Both the position numbers and the translations under genes were made by a program. Below the pieces are notes generated by a model. The model had not been told where the DNA came from, ran no database searches, and saw only the letters and a program-made list of their open reading frames with translations. Below are positions 49,276-57,166 of a stretch of 64,000 bases of DNA, one piece after another. Positions within the stretch are counted from its first letter, which is position 1. Each line of letters starts with the position of its first letter. The DNA comes from Parietichytrium sp. I65-24A (lineage: Eukaryota; Sar; Bigyra; Thraustochytrida; Thraustochytriidae), in assembly GCA_012862575.1 (NCBI GenBank), contig BLSF01000001.1, positions 682,001 to 746,000 of the forward strand. Direction: 5' to 3'.

Positions 49276-51330
49276 TTATACAAATTGGCGTGTCAAATCC
49301 TGGGTATTGAACAATAGATACATTTGCTGCACAACGTGCGAGTGAGGCAAGAAAACAATTCGTGCGCTGCCCCCAAATTGGCACTCCTGTGCAGTTTCGC
49401 TTAGAGCGCCAGAGTAGGTGCCAGTTGCCAGGAATGTGCAAAGCATCTCTTGTTCGGAAGGCTGCACAATCTGAAAATTCGCCCACAAGATCTGAGGAAA
49501 TGCGCAGCGTAATCGGTATATATACATTTCAATTTGTTGCTGTCCTCGGAACTCGCCTCCAAGACCGTCGTCAACTAGAATAGCGGACGGATCTAGGATT
49601 TCGGAAAGAAACGCTTGCCTCACGCTGCCGTCATTCGCTTCAAAGGCTTGTTTGAGCTTGTGAGCAGAATCGCAGCGCGAACCGTACAGACTATCCACGG
49701 CATTGTCAGCGGCGAACTCAAGCGACTCCAGGGTGCTACGCTCTGGCCCACCCCCTGGGGCAACATCAAGTCCAAGAGGGACGGCGCTGTCGGAGTGCAC
49801 TAGCTCCACAGGTGGCGGTGGCTCTAGCAGAGGAGGTATATAGTGAGAGCTGTTCTTTGGAAGCTGATGACTGATGTCAAGCGAAGAAGCCAAAGTAGAG
49901 GTCTCCGGCGACGGAAAAAAGACACCAGCTTGGGCGCGCTCTGAGCCTGCGGGATGCACGAAACGGCCGGGAAACGTCCGAGTGAAATTTTGTGGCGGTT
50001 CAGGGGAGAGCCAAGTCGATTCCATGTGCACGATTTGAACGCCTTTTGCTGCAAATGTTACAAACAAGCAAATCTCGCTAGAGCCGCTACTCGACGTATT
50101 AACGATCCAGATGCACTTTCCATGCAACTCGTCTTCCAGCCTTGTCAGACGCTCCACCGGTGGGCTGTGGACCTCTAATGAGGTCCAGTATTCACATATT
50201 TCGCGACGCCCCATGAAAACTTTCCCAGATGACTGTTCCATAATTTGAGCGTCGCTGGCAAAAAGTTGTTCCACCGTGCTAACTAATCTTGCGCTTCCCA
50301 CAAGAGACTTTAGCTGACACAGGGCCTCGTAACGCGCTTCGCGGATAACCCCTTGGGATTCCGTCAGCTCGTAGGTGCTAAAGTGATTAATTGGCGGCTG
50401 AACTTTCAGCCCTGATTGGCTCACAAGCGAATCGACGGCAGATGCCCATAGGCTATCGAGAATAGCCTTGCATGCCTCATCGTTGTACACCCATAGCATA
50501 AATTTCCCAAGTTGACTAGGCCTCAGTGTTGCCTTGATCGAGCTGAAAAAGTCCCCAAACTGCTTGCTTGCGACGTCATAGTCACCTTTAGCGGCTGCTA
50601 TCGCGTTGCAAATTTCGTGGTACACTCCACGCAGACCGTTGGCGCTGCTGCCCTCCGCTTGTATCTCATCAATCTGCCTTTGAGTCAACCCTATTGATCG
50701 GCTCATTCCAGCTTGAATGTTTGTGTTGGATGAGTTCAAGAGTTTGCAACGGAGGCCATCTGTGTACATTCCAGCCAGCTTCTGCGCAAGACGCAGGAAT
50801 GAGCTATCGATCGAGGTCTGGTATTGCGTACCAAACATTTCGGTTGAGTTCCAAGCTTTACTAACAAGTTTACGCGCTTTAATCTCTTTGGGCTGACTTT
50901 GGTACACGCATGCTTCTAACTTGGAGGACAGCGCAGAATCTAGCCCCTGACCTTTGCGGCCTTCTCCAAGCATTTCGCTATAAAAGGCGATCTCGGACTC
51001 TAACTCTTGCACTTTCTTCTTCAGCTCCTTTATGTCACCAGAACTTGACGAAGGCCGCGCGCGCTTTTTACCTCGGCCGTTAAAAGGTTCGCTTGGCTTG
51101 CCGTTCACAGCTGTTCCCGCTAAGAGGATGTTTTCGTCTTGCAAAGGGGTATGTTCTCCAAGAGTTCGCTCAGAGTCTTCCTCGGGAAAGAAAAAGTCCA
51201 CCCCGTCTGCCTCCCGGTGGTGTAATTCGGACGGAGAACTGCCTTCACCCCAAGAGGCCACGCGGGACTCGCCGGCATCGCCTAGCGGAGCACTCAAAAT
51301 CCATGACAAGATGTCCTCGTCGTCCGCCAT
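49276..51330 (-). CDS. Coiled-coil nuclear protein with two NTF2-like (SnoaL-type) regions
   Basis: A protein of 684 residues from ATG 51330 (MADDEDILSWIL); the frame opens 16 codons earlier with TTG. An acidic N-terminus resembles an activation domain. It is followed by a basic GRGKKRARPSSSS (about 86-97) and a heptad-like coil IKELKKKVQELESEIAFYSEM (100-120), giving a bZIP-like look without the invariant basic-region Asn and Arg pattern. A helical middle part contains LRPSQLGKFMLWVYND. Two regions, about 330-440 (VEQLFASDAQIMEQSSGKVF then GRREICEYW) and 560-684 (ILDPSAILVDDGLGGEFRGQ then QIEMYIYRL), look like NTF2/SnoaL folds. A transcription regulator is plausible but unproven. Confidence 0.7.
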   Translation of the reverse strand: MADDEDILSWILSAPLGDAGESRVASWGEGSSPSELHHREADGVDFFFPEEDSERTLGEHTPLQDENILLAGTAVNGKPSEPFNGRGKKRARPSSSSGDIKELKKKVQELESEIAFYSEMLGEGRKGQGLDSALSSKLEACVYQSQPKEIKARKLVSKAWNSTEMFGTQYQTSIDSSFLRLAQKLAGMYTDGLRCKLLNSSNTNIQAGMSRSIGLTQRQIDEIQAEGSSANGLRGVYHEICNAIAAAKGDYDVASKQFGDFFSSIKATLRPSQLGKFMLWVYNDEACKAILDSLWASAVDSLVSQSGLKVQPPINHFSTYELTESQGVIREARYEALCQLKSLVGSARLVSTVEQLFASDAQIMEQSSGKVFMGRREICEYWTSLEVHSPPVERLTRLEDELHGKCIWIVNTSSSGSSEICLFVTFAAKGVQIVHMESTWLSPEPPQNFTRTFPGRFVHPAGSERAQAGVFFPSPETSTLASSLDISHQLPKNSSHYIPPLLEPPPPVELVHSDSAVPLGLDVAPGGGPERSTLESLEFAADNAVDSLYGSRCDSAHKLKQAFEANDGSVRQAFLSEILDPSAILVDDGLGGEFRGQQQIEMYIYRLRCAFPQILWANFQIVQPSEQEMLCTFLATGTYSGALSETAQECQFGGSARIVFLPHSHVVQQMYLLFNTQDLTRQFV

Positions 51331-51651
51331 ATTCCTCCGCTGTGACAGCCCACGCCCGCTGCCTCGCAGCTCGCGCAACTGTGCGCCCGAAAGTAGACGA
51401 GGTTATTTTCACCGCTAGACAGCCCTTATCAAGGTCTATTGCTAGCTGACTGACTGACTTGTCTCGCTTACCCCACAGCACGGTCCACGGCTGTAATTGG
51501 CTGCGACGCCTTCGTAAATTGGCCATTACTATAGCGATCTACTAACAGGTTCTAAAGCTAGCTAGCTAAAGGTCGTTAGCAACCACGAGAAACAATAGTT
51601 TGAGGAGCTGGGCAGGAATCGGTTCTCTTGCGATTTGTGTAGTGTTACACG
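51331..51651. other. Short intergenic region
   Basis: It contains GCTGACTGACTGACTT (51444-51459) and AAAGCTAGCTAGCTAAAGG (51554-51572). No gene. Confidence 0.6.
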
Positions 51652-52660
51652 CTATTCCTCCATGTGTGCGCCTTCCATGAAGGAGAGCTGCATTCCCACA
51701 GTGGACGACCCCAGGCCCGCGTCGCTCATACCTGCCAAAGACACACCTGGAAAGCGGTGGTGCACGGAGCAGGTCCTCTTTAGAAAATCGACATGCAGTT
51801 CTAAGCGGCTAAATGCGTTCTGCCGAGCGGCATCAAGAGCGAGCTTAAGACTTTGCCCCACGTCTCTGCCCACGCGAACCATGGGCTGTTGATGCAGCAT
51901 GACCTCATCCAGTGTCTTGGGAGGTGGGAGGTTTCTGAATGCTGGAAACGTGTCCGCGCAGAGAAGCTGAGCATAGCCTTGTCCAGTGATCTCCAATGGA
52001 GTGTCTTGGCTGTCAAAAGTGAGCCGGACAACAAAGGCAAACGTTGGTCTCATCTTGCGCAGCTTCCGTTCCGCCTCGTCTTTCGGGGGCATGCGGAAGC
52101 AGTAATGATCTGTAATTGAGCAAGACCAGTTCTCGAATCCAATAAGAGAATTGGCAAGGACGAAGCACGCCTTGGTAGGAAGCTCGCTGACACGCAAGCT
52201 GTCCTTCTGGTTTTTGTTGGAAGGAAACGATACCCGAAGCTCGTTTCCATTGTAGTAAAGCCCATTTCCGTCCCGCTAAACAATCAGAACAGAGCCAAGA
52301 AAGAATCGTTAGGAAGAGTTGACTTCAAGATCCACAACTCACACTTCCGGGCCAACTTACGACCGCCAAACTTGCGTGGTACTTTGTGAAGTACTTGACC
52401 GTGGCAAAGGACCCGTCGCGCTTCATACGGACTTGAAATACTGGCCCAAACCCCTGAAACATCTCCACCAAACTCTTCTCATCTTTGGTCGGCACCCTGT
52501 ACCCGGCGCCGTCCGCGTCCTCCTCTTTCACGGCGTCCTCCTGCTTCACAGTACCTTCCGCCTTCACCCTCGCTCTGCCGTAAAGCCTAACCCACACCAC
52601 CGCTTCGGGATACCTGAACCGAACCACCTCTCTCCCGTCCTCACCTTCCCAATCCTCCAT
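51652..52660 (-). CDS. RDM1: RDM1-like protein (RRM plus RAD52-motif region), two exons
   Basis: Exons 52660-52361 and 52275-51652 join in phase 0 to a protein of 307 residues. The frame of exon 1 stays open to 52828, but the upstream part only translates the period-10 repeat, so I start at ATG 52660. The splice fuses FGPVFQVRMKRDGSFATVKY with RDGNGLYYNGNELRVSFPS, completing one RRM fold (about 15-120). The following region (LPTKACFVLANSLIGFENWS, then LRKMRPTFAFVVRLTF) resembles the RD motif of RDM1, which is shared with RAD52 N-termini. VGQSLKLALDAARQNAFSRL forms a late helix. RDM1 binds DNA and RNA, and its loss raises cisplatin sensitivity in vertebrate cells. The assignment rests on domain order and the FVLANSLIGFENW block. 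Confidence 0.78.
52276..52360 (-). other. Intron of the RDM1-like gene
   Basis: An 85-bp GT..AG intron: donor GTC|GTAAGT, acceptor TTGTTTAG|CGG, with TCTGATTG and CCTAACG as branch candidates. Splicing in phase 0 joins the two halves of an RRM. Confidence 0.85.
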
Positions 52661-53235
52661 TCTCCCTCCCTCCCACTCACTCCACCCTTCTTTGCTGCTC
52701 GCGCACCAGTGCCTTGCTGCTTGTTCACTCTTGCTACTCTCCGATAGGCGGTCACCTGCGTCTGTCAGCTGTGGAACCTGTGGGAACTGTGGGAACTGTG
52801 GGAATTGTGGGGAGTCAAGATGAGTCAAGAGACTTTCCGGGTTCTTCTTCCTCCTGGGTTGCCGGGGCGAACACCAGAGTCCTATATGTATGCTTTAGTG
52901 AGCCAGTAGTCCTGTTTGAATTTTTTCCCGTCCCTTGGGAATGAAAACGTATGTAAATCATTGAAGATGGTCGGTCCATCATCGATTACTTGATGCTTTC
53001 TCTCTTTATTTTTTTAACAGTGAATCAATGTTGTTGTTGTTGTTTTGGTTGTTGTTGTTGATCGGCAGTGAGCGGCTGACTGCGAAAATTCAAGTGAGCG
53101 AAATAGATCTACCTCACTCATCAAAGCCGTTGAACGAACAGAGGACTCAGATCGCGACTCGGACTCCCGAAAAGGAAAGAGATGGCGGAAACGGAAGAAA
53201 AGACAGAGCTTGGAATTGGACAGATGTTTAGTGAG
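52661..53235. other. Intergenic region upstream of the RDM1-like gene
   Basis: It holds the GGAACTGTGG period-10 array (52770-52812), a GTT-rich run (53026-53062) and a small plus-strand frame at 53028-53231 that starts with a leucine run translated from the GTT repeat. No supported gene. Confidence 0.6.
52770..52812. repeat. GGAACTGTGG period-10 tandem repeat
   Basis: Four copies of GAACTGTGGG-type units, 110-150 bp upstream of the RDM1-like ATG on the minus strand. It is the same unit family as at 12278 and 25561. Confidence 0.85.
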
Positions 53236-54948
53236 CTACATATGGTGGCGGAAAAAGTAGAAAAAATTCTCAGAGAGGCGCTTGAAGAAAGGTCTTTGGT
53301 TCCATGTTGAGAGGGTCACGGGCTCGCAGTTTTGTTCAATGTCCAGCTGCATGCTCTCTTCCAGCTCTTGAGAGAACTTGCGGTCATGGATGACTGTGAC
53401 GATCTCCAGGTTGTGGTACCAGCTGCGATAGTCGAGATTGTAGGTTCCGAGCGTCGAGACGGCAGAGTCTATGACACAAAGCTTACTATGCAAAACTGAC
53501 GGCATGTATTCGTAAAGTTTAATCCCCTTGTTGAGCATGCTCTCATAGTATGCGTGCGTGGCCCAACGGACGGAATGCAAGTCGGTTTGGGTCCCAGGCA
53601 CTATGATTCGGACCTCTACTCCTCTATCAGCAGCACGATACAGCGCCCGACGAATGCTCGAGCATGGCACAAAATATGAATTTGCGATTGTGATTCGCGT
53701 TCTAGCAGCATTTATGGCACGGATGTAGCCGCGGCGAATACTGTTTCGCTCTGTAAAAGCATCATTAGTAAATATTTGAATATTCGACCCCAGACGCTGC
53801 CACTTCGATTTGACCTGTTCAAACATCAGCTCACGCTTACTCTGTTTGCGCGGTCGAACCAGATTTATCTTCAAACGGCCCTGCGCGGACCACCAGGCGC
53901 GCGATGGGTCTTGTTGCGTCGGGTCTCCTTCCGATACTTCGAATGGGAACAGCAAAAGTGTGGTCTCGGGGAGTGCTTTAAGTCTCTTGAGCAATGCAAC
54001 GTTCCATACGTCTTTCCCTTTGTCCACGGACAGAGCAAGTTTGTCGCGGAATGACTCCCACTTTTGTACTCCGCGAGTGAGCCTGTCCAAGAGAGATGGC
54101 ACAGATAAGGTGCTGTCATACTCCATCGAGCCTCGGTCATCGTGGCCAACAATAAGTGCAGACTCTAGTCTGTCGAATATCCCCGCAAACGCTGGCACCA
54201 CGGGTCCGTCAACACGCACCATGACATCGCGCCAAGCTGCACCTCCCAAAGAGCGTGGAAGCCAAAAATCACCGATGTTCATTCCGCCCGTAAACGCTAT
54301 CTGTCGGTCTATTACGATCATTTTGCGGTGGTCTCTGCGAACAATTCGGGACCATTTCCAAGGTAACATGCGGGAGAGGCTAGCTTTGAAGTCCGCGATT
54401 GACCTGAACGATTGTCTCCAGGGATGGATTGGGTTATATTCATGTACACGGCAACCGGCGCGGCGCATCGTTTCAAACATATCTTGGCTGGCCTCCATGC
54501 TTCCGAACGAGTCGTATATGACACGGACGTCGACGCCTCTCTGCGCAGCATCAATCAGCCTCCGCGCAACCGCCCAACCCGCCCGGTCCGACTCGAACCA
54601 ATACATTTCGAACTGAATCTCGCTTTTTGCGTCCTCAATGGCCTTAAAAATAGCAGGAAAACATTGCTTTCCGTTCTGCAGTGCAACGACCACATTCCCA
54701 CAGGGGAGATGGTGCTCGTGCTGTGGCGGCGAATTCGCCAACGTCCCTCCTGAGGACTTCTTCGTAAATGCAGATGACATTAGCGTCGGTAGCGACGTTG
54801 TCCTCTGCATTTCACCAAAGCAATGCGCGTATCGATTTGTCAACGACCCGGCGCCTCCTGCCGTCCTTTGTTTCGCCCCTTCGGCGCAGCTCATCACGCT
54901 TCTCGCAACTTTACTCACATAGTGCTTGGGGCATCTCCGAGCCCACAT
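53236..54948 (-). CDS. PLD-type cardiolipin synthase-like protein
   Basis: A protein of 570 residues with two phospholipase D catalytic motifs. HKD1 is DHRKMIVIDRQIAFTGGMNI (H207, K209, D214) and HKD2 is LHSKLCVIDSAVSTLGTYNL (H487, K489, D494). The region FEMYWFESDRAGWAVARRL and the spacing match bacterial-type cardiolipin synthase (Cls), which several protist groups use instead of the CDP-alcohol type. The N-terminus has arginines, lysines, serines and no acidic residues in the first 20 (MWARRCPKHYVSKVARSVMS), like a mitochondrial presequence, and lacks the bacterial membrane helices. Phosphatidyl transfer to make cardiolipin is the likely reaction, but other PLD-family transferases cannot be excluded. 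It is divergent from a CDP-alcohol phosphatidyltransferase gene. Confidence 0.85.
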   Translation of the reverse strand: MWARRCPKHYVSKVARSVMSCAEGAKQRTAGGAGSLTNRYAHCFGEMQRTTSLPTLMSSAFTKKSSGGTLANSPPQHEHHLPCGNVVVALQNGKQCFPAIFKAIEDAKSEIQFEMYWFESDRAGWAVARRLIDAAQRGVDVRVIYDSFGSMEASQDMFETMRRAGCRVHEYNPIHPWRQSFRSIADFKASLSRMLPWKWSRIVRRDHRKMIVIDRQIAFTGGMNIGDFWLPRSLGGAAWRDVMVRVDGPVVPAFAGIFDRLESALIVGHDDRGSMEYDSTLSVPSLLDRLTRGVQKWESFRDKLALSVDKGKDVWNVALLKRLKALPETTLLLFPFEVSEGDPTQQDPSRAWWSAQGRLKINLVRPRKQSKRELMFEQVKSKWQRLGSNIQIFTNDAFTERNSIRRGYIRAINAARTRITIANSYFVPCSSIRRALYRAADRGVEVRIIVPGTQTDLHSVRWATHAYYESMLNKGIKLYEYMPSVLHSKLCVIDSAVSTLGTYNLDYRSWYHNLEIVTVIHDRKFSQELEESMQLDIEQNCEPVTLSTWNQRPFFKRLSENFFYFFRHHM

Positions 54949-55802
54949 TTCCCCCCGTCGCTCTTCAGCGCCACCGCCACTTCAGCTCCCATGCCCAGCC
55001 TCGAAAATGACGTGTGGGCCTTCTGCTTTCTCACCGCTCTACTCTTTCCTCTCTCTCTATCTATCTATCTATCTCTCTCTCGTTCCTCCTTCCTTTCTAG
55101 TTTTCTTACTTTCCTTCACTTCCTCATCACTCGAGTCGGACAACACCAAAGACTGCCAAGTGCGAAATGCAAAATGCAAAATGCGAAATGCAAACTTCCC
55201 TCTCCGAGACCGCCAACAGAACCGCTGTAGCTGCACAATCTCCAAGCAAAAAGGGTGCCACACCTCACAAGACTTTCCGCCGCCAATTCTCCGTCCCCGC
55301 GTACCCCAGGAACGTTCCTCGCGTTCCGCAGCTCCAGTCGCTGCTAGTCACGCAGCTACCGCTCTTAGCGCCGCCGCCATTCCAGCCTCGCGTATCGCAC
55401 TCAGGCGAAACAATAGGACCTTCCTCGCTCAGTTAGGTCTTGTGAGGGCCAGGAATCGAGTTTGGGGTAATTGTTTCGACTTTTGCGATTCACGAAAAGG
55501 TAGCAAGGTAGCAAGGAAGCAAGGGGCAAAGAAAAGACCTCACAGAGAGACAGAGACAGAGAGAGAGAGAGAGAAAGCGAGAAGGAAAGAAGTGTTGGAG
55601 GACAACACTGGTCACTCACTCCTTGTCCCTCTGACACTTTGCCACTTTTTTGCCAAACTTTTTTGCCACTTTGCCAAGCAGCAGGAAGCGAAATAGTGCG
55701 GCCGTCAAAGCTCGGTTCGTTGGAAAGTATTGGGTAACAGGTGAAATTGTAAACGCAGCTCGCTTGGGTGGGAGAGAAGGAGGCATCGTGCGAGCGGGGG
55801 AG
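54949..55802. other. Divergent region between the two phospholipid genes
   Basis: It contains CTAT/TC repeats (55052-55082), ATGCAAA-type units (55160-55196), AGCAAGG units (about 55500-55530), a GA run (55557-55575) and TTTTTTGCCAAACTTTTTTG (about 55646-55665). The plus-strand frames through 54926-55696 are repeat translations. Confidence 0.65.
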
Positions 55803-57026
55803 ATGCGGAACGCGTTGAACAAACTAGTGAAGCCGCTGGTGTCGGCGAACGCGGAGCTGTACGCGCGAGCAAATTCGGTGAGCGCAAAGTATCTCGACAA
55901 ACATGCACCAGAGATGCTTGCTACTGGCATCGGTCTTGGTGGACGAAAGTTTCGAGCCGCGGATGTGATTACAACGGCCAGAAGCGCGCTAATTGTGCCA
56001 ACGTTGGCACTGATGTCTCATGGGTACACAGCACTGCCGGCAGCGATGGTTGTGGCCAACGTATCTTTTGATTATGTGGATGGGATCGTGGCGCGACACG
56101 AGAAGCAAAGGCTAAAGACGATGGGCATCGTTCCAGGAACTGAGGGCGTGGATCCTGCAACACCTGGCATTTTGCCAACCGCGACTAGGGCGCGGTTGCA
56201 GGACACATGGGGAGCATATTACGACGCAATTGCTGATAAGGCCTTTGCTATTCCCCTTTGGGTTGCCTGTTTTCAACAGTCTCCGGAGAGCCCGGTCTTG
56301 CAAGCGGCGCTCCTGAGCCATGTTGCAATTGAAGTGTACAGCTCGTACGTGAGAACTCGAGCGTATTTCAGGGAGCCTTCGCCGATGAGTTGGTGCCCAT
56401 CGGAGGACCATTCTCAGTCGGCCCATCAATCTATTGCGCTGTCCGGAAGTGATAGCAAAGCTAAGGTTCAACCTGCCTCCTCGGTGGTCGCTGGGATCGT
56501 GGGCAAAACCAAACAGTTTTTGTCAATGTTCGGGACTGCAATGCTCTTAATCCCTGCAACGAAGACTGTTGGTGCTGCGCTCGTATGCGTTTCGGTTCCT
56601 CTTGCTCTCGTAAGTGTCATGCAGAAAGAGACAAGGGTTGTAGTATACACAGAATTAAAGAGTCCGGCGCTTGATGCGGCTAGCTTTGAGCTGATCCAGC
56701 AAAGCAAGGCTCTCGGGTCCAGATTAGTTGTTGGTGTTAGAACCGTGGCGGGAACAAATTTGGAGGCCTATGAAAATGCCGTTAAATCGCTCCAGCTACA
56801 CCCATCTGTCGACGCCGTCATCGACTCACAATATCTGCCTCCCCAGGGAAATATCGCAGACCCCACCTTCCTCAAGCGTTACGGGATTGATATAGTAGCG
56901 GTCCCTTCATGCGCCTCGTTTGAAGCAATAGATACTCGTCAAGATGACTGGAAGGCAGGCAAAATTGTACCTGTACAGCTTGGCGTCAGGATGTCCAATC
57001 CGTCAGCAAGTAAGGGAAAATGCTGA
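55803..57026 (+). CDS. CDP-alcohol phosphatidyltransferase fused to a degenerate cytidylyltransferase-like domain
   Basis: A protein of 407 residues from ATG 55803; the frame is open to a TTG at 55650, so a longer N-terminal presequence through an upstream exon is possible. The CDP-alcohol phosphatidyltransferase motif is present as FDYVDGIVAR (D90, D93, G94, A97, R98) and WGAYYDAIADK (G137, D141, D145). The spacer between the AR and G parts is 38 residues instead of the usual 8-9. Several hydrophobic membrane helices surround it. Residues 276-375 resemble the nucleotidyltransferase fold of ethanolamine/choline-phosphate cytidylyltransferases (VVVYTELKSPALDAASFELI, SKALGSRLVVGV, VDAVID, LKRYGIDIVAV). 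The HxGH motif is replaced by D291-A-A-S294, so this part is probably not catalytic. The product could be phosphatidylglycerophosphate, cardiolipin or another phospholipid. Confidence 0.82.
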   Translation: MRNALNKLVKPLVSANAELYARANSVSAKYLDKHAPEMLATGIGLGGRKFRAADVITTARSALIVPTLALMSHGYTALPAAMVVANVSFDYVDGIVARHEKQRLKTMGIVPGTEGVDPATPGILPTATRARLQDTWGAYYDAIADKAFAIPLWVACFQQSPESPVLQAALLSHVAIEVYSSYVRTRAYFREPSPMSWCPSEDHSQSAHQSIALSGSDSKAKVQPASSVVAGIVGKTKQFLSMFGTAMLLIPATKTVGAALVCVSVPLALVSVMQKETRVVVYTELKSPALDAASFELIQQSKALGSRLVVGVRTVAGTNLEAYENAVKSLQLHPSVDAVIDSQYLPPQGNIADPTFLKRYGIDIVAVPSCASFEAIDTRQDDWKAGKIVPVQLGVRMSNPSASKGKC

Positions 57027-57166
57027 TTGGTTTTCATTCGAAGTGAAAACGAAGGTTCCATTGAAAAAAACTCAATGATTTTCTTAACTTGCCTCTCAGG
57101 GGGCTGTTTGTTTTTCAAAGGCACATTACTTTACAAATACTCGCAGAGCAGCACGCTATGGCGCAA

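Noticed and set aside
54926-55696. A 256-codon plus-strand frame between the two lipid genes
   Set aside because: Much of it translates CTAT, TC and GA repeats and it overlaps the 5' end of the cardiolipin synthase gene.
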